Under the pieces are notes generated by a model. It saw nothing but the letters and a program-made list of their open reading frames with translations. It was not told the DNA's origin and did no database searches. From contig CALGGS010000195.1 in the NCBI GenBank assembly GCA_937915735.1, forward strand, positions 1 to 60,699: a stretch of 60,699 nucleotides of DNA. Direction: 5' to 3'. Positions 42,727 to 51,342 of this stretch are shown one piece after another. Source of the stretch: an uncultured Treponema sp. (GTDB taxonomy: Bacteria > Spirochaetota > Spirochaetia > Treponematales > Treponemataceae). Within the stretch, counting starts at the first letter, position 1; each line of letters starts with the position of its first letter. A program made the translations under genes and the position numbers.

Positions 42727-43842
42727 ATGAAATTCGGCATTGATACTTTTGGCTGTGAGCACGGCCGGAGCGGACTTGGTTCTTATCTTTTATCGCTTAC
42801 TCAGAAATTTCAAAATACAGAAGATATAGAATTCGAGCTTTTTGGTGCCGAAATTGACCGCTACACCTATACTCGTGACTCAAACATTGGCTATGAGAGC
42901 GTTCTTTTGCCAGAGGATGACAGGGCTGAAAAATTCTGGCATTTTTTTATCTGTAATTACTTTGCGAAAAAACAAAAGTATTCAGCTCTTCTTTTTCCAG
43001 CCTCTTCCTATGCGCTTCCATCTTTTTTTCCTGTCCCCTCTGTGGCCGTCGTGAACGAAATCGTCTCAGAAATGTTTGAGACAAAAACCTTCGCCGAGCG
43101 AATGAGGATAAGGCACAGCCTCAAAAAAGTGAATAAAATCATCGCGCCAAGCAATTTTGTAAAAAAAGACTTGAAAAGGCTTGGAATCAGCCAGGACAAA
43201 ATCATCGTTGTTCATAACGGAATAAACCACTCGCTTTTTTATCCCCGTGAGGTTTTTACAAGCGAAAATGAGATGATAAAGCCCTTTGCAATCCGGCGGC
43301 CTTATTTTCTTTATGCCTCAAAAATGTCTTCTCCTCAAAAACGGCATATCGAGCTTATAAAGGCCTTTGAAATTTTCAAAAAAAAGACGGCTCTTCCTCA
43401 CAGGCTCGTTCTCGCAGGAAGCGAGGGGGGATGCACCGAGGCTATAAAGAAGATTGCTCTTATTTCTCCTTTTGCTTCTGATATTTTTATTACTGGATAT
43501 TTTCCCCACGAAAGCTTTCCGTCGCTTTACGCTGGAAGCGAAGGCTGTATTTTCCCGTCAGAAATCGAGGGCGTAGGCCTTCCTGTCCTTGAGGCAATGG
43601 CAAGCGGAATTCCCGTAGCCTGCTCAAAATCCGGTGCTTTACAGGAAATTGCCGGCGAAAAAGCGATTTTGTTTGACAGCACGAACATCGATGAAATGGC
43701 CGAGGCTATGGAAAAAATAGCGACAGACACAAAGTTAAGGAAAAAAATGATAAAAGAAGGAATTGACTGGAGCGGAAAGTTCAGCTGGGAGGAAACTGCC
43801 CGCGAAACAGTAGAGGTTTTAAAATCTGTCGCTAAAAAATAG
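42727..43842 (+). CDS. GT4-family glycosyltransferase
   Basis: 371 residues with the GT-B fold: N-terminal acceptor domain beginning FGIDTFGCEHGRSGLGSYL, the hinge VVHNGINHSLFYP and the C-terminal nucleotide-sugar domain (RPYFLYASKMSSPQKRH, PSEIEGVGLPVLEAMASG with the E-x7-E motif). Transfers a sugar to an unknown acceptor in envelope glycan or lipid synthesis. The ATG at 42727 is preferred to a longer frame because the fold starts there and a promoter lies directly before it. Confidence 0.88.
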   Translation: MKFGIDTFGCEHGRSGLGSYLLSLTQKFQNTEDIEFELFGAEIDRYTYTRDSNIGYESVLLPEDDRAEKFWHFFICNYFAKKQKYSALLFPASSYALPSFFPVPSVAVVNEIVSEMFETKTFAERMRIRHSLKKVNKIIAPSNFVKKDLKRLGISQDKIIVVHNGINHSLFYPREVFTSENEMIKPFAIRRPYFLYASKMSSPQKRHIELIKAFEIFKKKTALPHRLVLAGSEGGCTEAIKKIALISPFASDIFITGYFPHESFPSLYAGSEGCIFPSEIEGVGLPVLEAMASGIPVACSKSGALQEIAGEKAILFDSTNIDEMAEAMEKIATDTKLRKKMIKEGIDWSGKFSWEETARETVEVLKSVAKK

Positions 43843-43912
43843 GCTCAGTTTTCCGATTGCACAAAAATCACAAGGAAAAATCACAAGTCTTCTACTTTTT
43901 TATTTTTTTTTA

Positions 43913-43918
43913 TATAAT
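43913..43918 (+). promoter_or_regulatory. -10 box of aroA, 7 bases from ATG
   Basis: TATAAT (43913-43918) precedes the ATG at 43926 by seven bases inside a T-rich stretch. The -35 candidate TTCTAC is poor. Confidence 0.5.
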
Positions 43919-43925
43919 TTTCTGT

Positions 43926-45323
43926 ATGAACATCATCGCTTCAAAGGCTAATTTATCAGGAAAAATCACTGTTCCTGGCTCTAAATCTCATACAATCCGT
44001 GCGCTCCTGCTTGCGACTTTGGCAGAAGGCACTTCCCATATAAAAAACCCGCTTCCAAGCGCGGACTGTCTTTCTACTGCGGCGGCAGTTCCTTTGATTG
44101 GCTCTGAAATTGACCTCAACATTTCGACGGAGGGTGAGCCTGGTACTGAGTGGATTGTGAAGGGAGCCGGCAAAAGGCTTCACCTTCCGGATGATGTCGT
44201 GAATGTCGGGGATTCAGGCTCTCTTTTGTATTTTTTAACGCCTGTTGCCGCTTGCTTTGAGGGTACCAGCGTTTTTACGGGAGATGCCAGCATTAGAAAA
44301 AGGCCTGTCCTTCATGTCGTTGACGCGTTGAATCAGCTTGGAGCAAAATGCTTTGTTACCCGTCCTCACTCTAACGGCTGCCCGCTTGTGATTACAGGCT
44401 CAATAAAAAAAGGCGGGCTTGTGCGCACTGCGGGCGAAATTTCCAGCCAGTATATTTCGGGGCTTATGATGGCCGGAATTTTGACGGAAAATCCAATCAA
44501 AATTGAGCTTACGAATCCTAAGGAAACTCCTTATCTTACGATGACTCAAAAATGGTTTCAAAAGGTCGGAGTTGACTGCTTTATTTCTGAGGATTTTAAA
44601 AAGATAGAGGTCACTCCTGCTAAAAATCTTAAGGGCTTTGATGTTACGATTCCTAGCGATTGGGAAGGTGTCGCTTTTCCGCTTATCGCTTCTCTAGTTA
44701 CTGACAGCAAAATCGTAATCGAAAATGTGGATTCAAGCGGGACTCAGGGAGATGATGCGGTTGTCTCTGTTTTGCAGTCCATTGGCGGTGACATTGTTTG
44801 GGACAAAAAAGCTGAGACTCTTACTGTCGCCGGCGGAAAATGCTCCAAAAATGGCCTTGGCCGTCTTTCGACAGAAAATCTTTTGAACAAAGAGCTTCGT
44901 GTAAATATTTCAGGTTTTCCTGATGCCGTTTGCGCTCTGGCTGTAATCGCATGCTTTACTGAAGGAAAAACGATTATTGAGGATGCGGCCGTTTGCCGCA
45001 GAAAAGAAACGGACAGGCTAAAGGTTTTAAATGTGGAGCTTACAAAACTTGGTGCAAAAATCGAAGAAAACGAAGATTCACTTGTAATTTATGGTCATTC
45101 CCCTCTTTTGGCGGACGGAAAGCCAAACCCGGAATTTAAATTGCATGGCGCGGTTTGTGAAAGCTATGATGACCACAGAATGGCGATGAGCCTTGCCTGT
45201 CTTGGCCTTGGACTGAAAAATGGCGAGAAAGTCATTATCAACGACGCTGAGTGCTGTGCCGTAAGCTTCCCGCATTTTTACGATGTGATGAACGGAATTG
45301 GGGCGAATTTTATCAATTCATAA
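43926..45323 (+). CDS. aroA: EPSP synthase homologue (AroA) with altered active-site residues
   Basis: 465 residues with the two-domain EPSP synthase fold. In family terms it adds enolpyruvate to shikimate 3-phosphate. Retained: PGSKSHTIRA (Lys22, Arg27 in E. coli numbering), ASIRKRP (Arg124), ISSQYISGLMM (Ser-Ser-Gln), FPDAVCALAV (Asp313), KETDRL (Glu341, Arg344) and DDHRMAMS (His385, Arg386). Altered: the usual GNAGT-MR or GSTLRF segment reads GDSGSLLYFL, so Arg100 is Tyr; the usual VAKTFP reads CAVSFP, so Lys411 is Val. The ATG at 43926 is chosen because a TATAAT box is seven bases upstream. No other shikimate gene is adjacent. Confidence 0.85.
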   Translation: MNIIASKANLSGKITVPGSKSHTIRALLLATLAEGTSHIKNPLPSADCLSTAAAVPLIGSEIDLNISTEGEPGTEWIVKGAGKRLHLPDDVVNVGDSGSLLYFLTPVAACFEGTSVFTGDASIRKRPVLHVVDALNQLGAKCFVTRPHSNGCPLVITGSIKKGGLVRTAGEISSQYISGLMMAGILTENPIKIELTNPKETPYLTMTQKWFQKVGVDCFISEDFKKIEVTPAKNLKGFDVTIPSDWEGVAFPLIASLVTDSKIVIENVDSSGTQGDDAVVSVLQSIGGDIVWDKKAETLTVAGGKCSKNGLGRLSTENLLNKELRVNISGFPDAVCALAVIACFTEGKTIIEDAAVCRRKETDRLKVLNVELTKLGAKIEENEDSLVIYGHSPLLADGKPNPEFKLHGAVCESYDDHRMAMSLACLGLGLKNGEKVIINDAECCAVSFPHFYDVMNGIGANFINS

Positions 45324-45355
45324 TTAGGCGGGCAATGTCCGCTTTAATTATGAAT
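45316..45355. terminator. Bidirectional hairpin between aroA and hflX, overlapping the aroA stop
   Basis: ATTCATAATTA (45316-45326) pairs perfectly with TAATTATGAAT (45345-45355), with an inner GCGG/CCGC stem. The aroA stop codon (45321-45323) lies inside the left arm. There is no long T run, so termination strength is uncertain. Confidence 0.6.
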
Positions 45356-45360
45356 CGTCA

Positions 45361-46725
45361 TTACCAGTCGCTTCCGAATTTCTTCTTGAAGCCGCCTTCT
45401 TTTGGCTCTTCCGCAGCGTTTTCTGCTTGATTTTTATCTTCAGAAAATTCCTTAAGAAGGTTTGAAAGCCGTGGATTCTTTTTCAGCTCTCCACCCTTAA
45501 TTTTTATGTGAATTCCGTCGTCAAGCCAGTTTTCTTCAAGAATTATTCCTGTTTTTCTCGTTTCATTCAATAAATTTTGTTTTTCCAGTGGCACTATGTA
45601 GGATTTTTCTTCACCCAAAAGCTCATCACAAATTCTTTTTGAAAGTGCGTCAAAGCCCTCATGGGTTTTTGCGCTTACGCATACTGCTTCCGGAAAAAGG
45701 GATTTTACATGAGTGAGAAGAGAAACATCATCCTTTATTTTGTCGATTTTGTTTAAGACGATGATTTTCGGAGTTTTTTCAGCGCCGATTTCTTCAAGAA
45801 CCTTTGTGACAGTGTTGTACTGAAATTCGATTTTTTCATCGCTTGAGTCCAGAACGAGAAGAATGAGATTCGCGCGTTCCGCCTCTTCAAGGGTAGATTT
45901 GAATGCGTTTACCAGCGAGTGGGGAAGATTTGAGATGAAGCCTACCGTATCGGTGAGAAGAATGTTCGTTCCGAAGCCTTTTTTTTCTTCGTTTTCAGAT
46001 TTTATTTGTAATTTTCTTGTCGTAGGATCGAGAGTTGCGAAAAGCTTGTCCTCAACAAAAACATCCGCTCCTGTCAATGCGTTTAAAAGCGAGGATTTTC
46101 CTGCGTTCGTGTAGCCGGCCAGTGCGCAAGAGGGAAGGGGAATCTTTTCACGCCTCTTTCGCTGGGTTTCTCTGTCTTTGACAACCTGCCCAAGCTCTTT
46201 TTTTAGCTGTGTTATTTTCTCGCGGATTTTTCGTATGTCAAGCTCAAGCTGGGTTTCGCCGCTTCCCTTTGAGCCGAAGTTTCCGCCGCGTTGACGGGCC
46301 ATGTCGCCGTAGGAGTGGGCGAGGCGGGGGCGGGAATACTCAAGGCTTGCCAGCTGAACCTGTAAGACTGCTTCCCTTGTCTGTGCGCGGCTTGCAAAAA
46401 TACGCAGGATTACCTCCTGCCTGTCGATTACGGGAATTTTCGCAAGTTTTTCCCAATTTCGTTGCTTTCGGGGCGAAAGCTCAAAGTCAAAAATGATTAT
46501 GTCACATTCCAGCTCTTTTGAAAGGCTCGCTATTTCTTCAGCCTTTCCTTTTCCGAAGCCGTAGACTGGATTCTGCTCCATCCTGACGAGGTTTATGGAG
46601 CGGGCGATTTCGTAGCCCAAGGTTTCTACAAGCCCTGAAAGCTCTGAAATGTCAATGTTTGGCTCTCCAACGAGCAACGCGCGAATTTTTCGGTTTTCTT
46701 CTTCTTCAAGATTTATCAAATCCAT
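45361..46725 (-). CDS. hflX: Ribosome-associated GTPase HflX
   Basis: 454 residues. The N-terminal HflX domain (NPVYGFGKGKAEEIASL; RAQTREAVLQVQLASLEYSRPRL; MARQRGGNFGSKGSGETQLE) and the G domain with GYTNAGKSSLLNAL (P-loop), DTVGFISNLP (G3), NKID (G4) and SAK (G5). HflX rescues stalled or heat-damaged ribosomes. The ATG at 46725 is chosen: a TACAAT box ends six bases upstream and a longer frame would run through the promoter. Confidence 0.92.
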   Translation of the reverse strand: MDLINLEEEENRKIRALLVGEPNIDISELSGLVETLGYEIARSINLVRMEQNPVYGFGKGKAEEIASLSKELECDIIIFDFELSPRKQRNWEKLAKIPVIDRQEVILRIFASRAQTREAVLQVQLASLEYSRPRLAHSYGDMARQRGGNFGSKGSGETQLELDIRKIREKITQLKKELGQVVKDRETQRKRREKIPLPSCALAGYTNAGKSSLLNALTGADVFVEDKLFATLDPTTRKLQIKSENEEKKGFGTNILLTDTVGFISNLPHSLVNAFKSTLEEAERANLILLVLDSSDEKIEFQYNTVTKVLEEIGAEKTPKIIVLNKIDKIKDDVSLLTHVKSLFPEAVCVSAKTHEGFDALSKRICDELLGEEKSYIVPLEKQNLLNETRKTGIILEENWLDDGIHIKIKGGELKKNPRLSNLLKEFSEDKNQAENAAEEPKEGGFKKKFGSDW

Positions 46726-46731
46726 TGCCCC

Positions 46732-46760
46732 ATTGTAACGGATATTTTGTTTTGTTACAA
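46732..46760 (-). promoter_or_regulatory. Promoter of hflX, leaderless arrangement
   Basis: On the minus strand TTGTAA (complement of 46755-46760), a 17-base spacer and TACAAT (complement of 46732-46737), then six bases to the ATG at 46725. Confidence 0.65.
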
Positions 46761-46761
46761 A

Positions 46762-46790
46762 TTGCAAGAATAGTTGTTTTTAAGTAAAAT
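46762..46790 (+). promoter_or_regulatory. Promoter of the gliding-type ABC operon
   Basis: TTGCAA (46762-46767), a 17-base spacer and TAAAAT (46785-46790). The -35 boxes of this promoter and hflX are one base apart, back to back. The ~40-base leader holds a small hairpin (AATTAG 46803-46808 with CTAATT 46816-46821) touching the Shine-Dalgarno AGGAAA. Confidence 0.7.
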
Positions 46791-46836
46791 AAAAAAATAA
46801 AAAATTAGGGTATCTCTAATTAGGAAAAGTTTCAAA

Positions 46837-47781
46837 ATGATTGAAGTTTCACATGTTTCTAAGCGCTTCGGCGAGTTCAAGGCTGTCGATGATGTCAGCT
46901 TCTCTATTCCGACGGGGCAGATTGTAGGTCTTTTGGGACCAAATGGTGCCGGAAAATCAACCACTATGCGAATGATTACCGGTTTTTTTAAGCCTACTAG
47001 CGGTAAAATCGAAATCGATGGGATTAACATCGAGACGGATCCTGTTTCTGCCAAGCAGAAAATCGGCTATATGCCAGAATCAGCTCCTCTTTATGCCGAC
47101 ATGATTGTCGAGGAATATCTTCGCTATGTCGCGTTGATGCAGAATCAGAATGCGGACGAAAAAATCCCCAAACTCTGTGATGAGTGCGGTTTAAAAGAAG
47201 TCATGCACAAAAACATCGCTGAGCTTTCACGAGGCTACAAGCAGCGAGTAGGGCTTGCCCATGCCCTTATGAATGACCCTGAAATACTGATTCTTGACGA
47301 GCCTACCAGCGGTCTTGACCCGAACCAAATCGAGGATGTCCGCTCTTTGATACGGGAAATCGGAAAAACCCGTACAGTTATTATCTCCACCCACATTTTG
47401 AGCGAAGTCGAAATGCTCTGCGGCCGCGTAATCATCATCTCAAAAGGCAAAGTCGTAGCCGACAGTCCGACAAGCGAGCTTCGTGAGCGGTACGGACACA
47501 GTGAGACAGTCTTTATTCAGCTTGACGGAGCGGGCGAGGAAGAGGCGAAAAATGCCGTTTCTTCCATAGCTGATGTCGATTCCTGCACCGTGACGAACGG
47601 AGACAAAATCGAGACGGCTCCCAACGCTCTTTCACTTTTGGTAAGCGCAAAGGACGGTAAGGAAATCCGCCCAGAGCTGTTTAAGTTATGTGCCGAAAAA
47701 AACTGGACAATCTACGAGCTTGCCGTAAGAAAGAACAGTCTGGAAGATATTTTCCATGGCCTGACGATAGATAATGCATAA
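46837..47781 (+). CDS. ABC transporter ATPase, GldA-like
   Basis: 314 residues. Walker A GPNGAGKST (about 34-42), the signature LSRGYKQRVGLAHAL and Walker B LILDEPTSGLDPNQ, with the DrrA/GldA-type C-terminal extension. It energises the permease encoded just downstream. Shine-Dalgarno AGGAAA precedes the ATG. First gene of a four-gene unit with a GldF-like permease, a GldG-like protein and a DUF4340 protein, an arrangement known from Bacteroidetes gliding loci and also common in bacteria that do not glide. Confidence 0.9.
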   Translation: MIEVSHVSKRFGEFKAVDDVSFSIPTGQIVGLLGPNGAGKSTTMRMITGFFKPTSGKIEIDGINIETDPVSAKQKIGYMPESAPLYADMIVEEYLRYVALMQNQNADEKIPKLCDECGLKEVMHKNIAELSRGYKQRVGLAHALMNDPEILILDEPTSGLDPNQIEDVRSLIREIGKTRTVIISTHILSEVEMLCGRVIIISKGKVVADSPTSELRERYGHSETVFIQLDGAGEEEAKNAVSSIADVDSCTVTNGDKIETAPNALSLLVSAKDGKEIRPELFKLCAEKNWTIYELAVRKNSLEDIFHGLTIDNA

Positions 47782-47825
47782 ATTCGGAATGCGGAATTTG
47801 GAATTAAAAATAAGGGAGTAAAACA

Positions 47826-48551
47826 ATGAATAATAAAAGGAATCCTGCGTTTACGATTTTTCACCGTGAACTCAGGGCTTATTTTACAAGTCCTATTGCT
47901 TACATCGTTACGGGACTTTTTCTTTTGGCTTCGGGATTTTTGTTCTTCAACACATTTTTCCTGAATAATCGGGCTGAGCTCAGGCAGTTTTTCGGTCTTT
48001 TACCTATTGTGCTTTCGTTCTTTATTCCGGCTCTCACAATGCGTCTTCTGGCGGAAGAAAAACGAAGCGGCTCCTACGAGACTCTTCTCACCCTTCCTGT
48101 GACGGAGACACAAATCGTCTGCGGAAAATTTTTGGCATCCTTTGCGGCAGGAGGGACCATGCTTCTTCCCACGCTTTTTTATGCCATTACCTGCTTTATT
48201 TTCGGAAAACCGGACGCAGGCCCGATGATTGGCGGCTACTTGGGCGCTCTTTTCCTTATTGCCTCATTCAGCGCAATCGGTCTTTTCGCCTCAAGCCTTA
48301 CCAAAAATCAGATTATCGCCTTCTTCATTGCTTTCGCAATCTGCATCGTCTTCACATTGATTTCTAGCTTTCTGATTTTCATGCCGGCAAGCGTCGTCGC
48401 TTTCTTTGACTTCTTCTCGGCTTACTCACACTTCGAGTCAATTTCCCGGGGAATCATCGACTTGCGTGATTTGCTTTACTTTATTTCCCTTACGGCACTC
48501 TTTTTTGTTCTGACCGTTGAATCTTTAAAATCAACAGGGGAGGCTCGCTAA
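47826..48551 (+). CDS. ABC-2 type permease, GldF-like
   Basis: 241 residues with six membrane helices (FTIFHRELRAYFTSPIAYIV, IVLSFFIPALTMRLLAEEKR, and so on). The segment LAEEKRSGSYETLLTLPVTE is typical of ABC-2 permeases. Forms the channel for the upstream ATPase; substrate unknown. GGGAG precedes the ATG. The 45 bases between this gene and the ATPase contain a low-complexity run of GGAAT units. Confidence 0.88.
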   Translation: MNNKRNPAFTIFHRELRAYFTSPIAYIVTGLFLLASGFLFFNTFFLNNRAELRQFFGLLPIVLSFFIPALTMRLLAEEKRSGSYETLLTLPVTETQIVCGKFLASFAAGGTMLLPTLFYAITCFIFGKPDAGPMIGGYLGALFLIASFSAIGLFASSLTKNQIIAFFIAFAICIVFTLISSFLIFMPASVVAFFDFFSAYSHFESISRGIIDLRDLLYFISLTALFFVLTVESLKSTGEAR

Positions 48552-48556
48552 TTCTT

Positions 48557-50674
48557 ATGAAAAAATTTATCAACTATCTAAAAAGCCCGAAGAGTGATTT
48601 CTTTTTGTTCATTCTTCTTTTGATTTTTGCGAATCTTGTGGTTTCAAAAGCATATTTTAGAATTGACCTCACTGAGCCGAAATCTTACTCTCTTTCTCAT
48701 GGCAGTGAGCAGGTCGTAAAAACTCTGGAAGAGCCTCTTAATGTGAAGGTTTTCTTCTCTGACAATTTGAACGCACCATATTCAAGCGTTTACCAGTACA
48801 TCAAGGATATTCTCGTTGAATACAAGTCAGCTGCAAACAATAATTTTTCTTATGAATTCGTTGATATGAAAAAGGCCGAGAATGAAAAAATTGCCCGAAA
48901 TTACGGTTTAAGTCAGATTCAGATTCAAGAGCTTAAAAACAATGAGGTCGGAGTGAAGCAAGTCTGGATGGGCTTGGTTTTAATTTATGCCGACAGAATC
49001 GAAGCCCTGGACTCTCTGACTGACACGAGTGGCCTTGAATACAGAATTACGACGACAATCTCAAATATGGTCTCAACGACGAGTGCTTTGGCAGGTCTTT
49101 CAGGCGATGTAAAGCTTACGCTCTATTCAACTAAAAAGCTTTCTGATTTTAAAATCATCGGTTTTAATCAGATGGAGGACGAAATCAGAAAGGCTTACAG
49201 CGAGGTAAACAAAAAGAACAAGAACCGAATTTCTTTTGCTTCAATAGAGCCGAATGAGAGCGAAATTCCTTCTCTCGTTGAAAAATACGGAATCCAAAGC
49301 TTGAACTGGAATGACCCAAAATTAGGCCAGGGAACTGGCGTAATCGGTCTTGTCCTTGAATACGGCGAAAAGGTGAGCGTTTTTCCTCTTAAAATGACCA
49401 GGGACTTTTTCGGCAGAAATATGATTACGGGGCTTGATAACCTTGAGTCTCAGCTTGAAGAAAGCCTGAAATCTATCGTCTCAAAATCGCAGGAAATCGG
49501 TTATATCACAGGTCACGGGGAGCTTGAGCTTACGGAAATGTCGCAGTACGGACAGTCGGGCGAGTCTGTTCTTTCAAAGCTCCTTTCTGACCGCTACACG
49601 CTTAAAGAAATCAAACTTTCTGAAGAAGATATTCCTCAGAAATATACAAGCGTCATTATTGACGGCCCGAAATCTTCTTTTACGGACGAGGAACTTTACA
49701 AAATCGACCAGTATGTCTTGAAGGGCGGAAACCTCCTCGTTTTTCTCGACCCCTTTGAAGAAAAAATTCCTCAGGGGCAGATGGCTTACTATCAGCAGCC
49801 GACTTACGAGCCCGTAAACACAGGCCTTGAAAAAAATCTTGAAAAATTCGGAATCAAAGTCGAGAAAAAATATGTCTATGATACGGCTTGCTTTACTCAG
49901 ACTGACCGGCAGTACGGAAAAATGAACTTCTATGTCGCCCCGATGATGCAGAAAAACACTCTCGACCAGAAAAATCCAATCACGAAGAACTTGGGCTATG
50001 TCATTTTCTTCCAGAACGGTCCAATCGATGTGAGCGGGGCTAAGGACTTAAGCGATGCCAAAGTGACAGTCCTTGCAAAATCTTCAAAGGAATCTTGGAC
50101 GGTTGACTCGAATATCAGTGCAGACCCGCGATTTATTTCAGTTCCAAGCGACAAGTCAACGATGAAAAGCGAGAATCTTGCGGTTTTAGTCGAAGGAAAA
50201 TTCTCTTCAGCCTTTAGCGAAAAACCGAAATCTGAAAAGAATGAAAGCGGAACTTCAAAATCTGAAGGCGGCGAAGCAGAAATTTCTTCCAGCGAGCATA
50301 TTTCAAAATCAATCCAGAACTCAAAAATCATCGTGGTTGGAAGCTCGGTTTTGGGCGGCGGAAAAATCCCGCTCTTTAACAATGCGCAGCTTTTGGATTC
50401 AGAAGGAAATCAGCCGGTCTCAATGTTTGTGAGAAACGCAGTCGATTACTTAAACGGTGAGGAAGACCTTTGCACGATGCGCACGAAAGGTCTCTCTCTT
50501 AACACTCTCACCGTAAAAAGCACGGCAGCTTCAAATGTGGCAAAATATTTCAACGAAATAGGGCTTGTCGTAATCGTAGCCTTGTGTGGACTTGCAGTTC
50601 TCCTGAAAATCAAGGCAAAAAAACGAGCAATTAGAGAGCGATATAACCCGAATGACGAGAGAATTTCCAAATAA
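48557..50674 (+). CDS. GldG-like auxiliary ABC protein
   Basis: 705 residues. An N-terminal helix (about 14-35), a long extracytoplasmic domain of the GldG/DUF4350 kind (RIDLTEPKSYSLSHGSEQV, EVGYITGHGE-like site and LKGGNLLVFLDPF) and a C-terminal helix (about 665-690) with a basic tail. The family is thought to work with the GldF permease on the outer face; the substrate is unknown. A Ser/Glu/Lys-rich stretch (about 545-590) is low-complexity. Confidence 0.82.
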   Translation: MKKFINYLKSPKSDFFLFILLLIFANLVVSKAYFRIDLTEPKSYSLSHGSEQVVKTLEEPLNVKVFFSDNLNAPYSSVYQYIKDILVEYKSAANNNFSYEFVDMKKAENEKIARNYGLSQIQIQELKNNEVGVKQVWMGLVLIYADRIEALDSLTDTSGLEYRITTTISNMVSTTSALAGLSGDVKLTLYSTKKLSDFKIIGFNQMEDEIRKAYSEVNKKNKNRISFASIEPNESEIPSLVEKYGIQSLNWNDPKLGQGTGVIGLVLEYGEKVSVFPLKMTRDFFGRNMITGLDNLESQLEESLKSIVSKSQEIGYITGHGELELTEMSQYGQSGESVLSKLLSDRYTLKEIKLSEEDIPQKYTSVIIDGPKSSFTDEELYKIDQYVLKGGNLLVFLDPFEEKIPQGQMAYYQQPTYEPVNTGLEKNLEKFGIKVEKKYVYDTACFTQTDRQYGKMNFYVAPMMQKNTLDQKNPITKNLGYVIFFQNGPIDVSGAKDLSDAKVTVLAKSSKESWTVDSNISADPRFISVPSDKSTMKSENLAVLVEGKFSSAFSEKPKSEKNESGTSKSEGGEAEISSSEHISKSIQNSKIIVVGSSVLGGGKIPLFNNAQLLDSEGNQPVSMFVRNAVDYLNGEEDLCTMRTKGLSLNTLTVKSTAASNVAKYFNEIGLVVIVALCGLAVLLKIKAKKRAIRERYNPNDERISK

Positions 50675-50694
50675 AATTAAAATGGAGATAAAAA

Positions 50695-51288
50695 ATGAGC
50701 AATAAAAATTTAAACCTTCGAAAGCTGATACTCTCTGCCTGTGTGGTACTTTTGGCTTTGATTTACATTGTGCAGCTTGTTTCCGGAAGCCGCTCTTCTG
50801 TCAAGGATTTTGTGATTGACAAGACCTTTGACACAATCGAGATTTCGTCTAGCGAAAACGGAGCCCTTACCTTAAAGCGATACGGAGATTTCTGGAAGGT
50901 AAACGACGAGGAAGCTGACAGCGCAAAGGCAAAAACAATTTCTGACGCTGCCCGCTCGCTTCACACATTGAGCGCCGTTTCAAAATCTGCTAGCGATGAC
51001 ACCTTGGAACGATACGGACTTACTGACGGACAGAAAATCACCGTAAAGGTGAGCGATAACGGAAAGGAATATCTTTCGTTTGAAGTCGGAAAGGATGCTG
51101 CGGGCGGTCAGCAGAACTACATCCGCGTGAACGGAAAAAGCGAAATCTATCTTGCAAGCGGAGCTTTAAGACAGCGCTTTTCCGTAAAGGCAGACGAGCT
51201 TAAAAAGCCGAAGGAAGAGACGAAGGCAGAGGAAGCCGCGCCGGAAAACGCTGGCGATGACAGCTCTTCTCTGACATCTTCACTTTAA
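50695..51288 (+). CDS. DUF4340-domain membrane protein
   Basis: 197 residues. An N-terminal helix (about 8-27), then one DUF4340 unit (IDKTFDTIEISSSENGALTL, YGDFWKVN, LERYGLTDGQKITVKVSD). Family members usually have two or more such units in 300-500 residues, so this one is short; the tail from about 170 is Glu/Ala/Ser-rich. It is the last gene of the gliding-type ABC operon, and the family normally follows GldG. GGAG precedes the ATG. Confidence 0.8.
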   Translation: MSNKNLNLRKLILSACVVLLALIYIVQLVSGSRSSVKDFVIDKTFDTIEISSSENGALTLKRYGDFWKVNDEEADSAKAKTISDAARSLHTLSAVSKSASDDTLERYGLTDGQKITVKVSDNGKEYLSFEVGKDAAGGQQNYIRVNGKSEIYLASGALRQRFSVKADELKKPKEETKAEEAAPENAGDDSSSLTSSL

Positions 51289-51342
51289 ATTTAAATTGCG
51301 TTATTATAACTAAACTATTTTTCTAAAAGAGGCTAACAAAAA

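Noticed and set aside
43857..43925. Extended AroA start with a hydrophobic leader
   Set aside because: It reads through a T-rich promoter region; the conserved protein begins at 43926 just after a -10 box.
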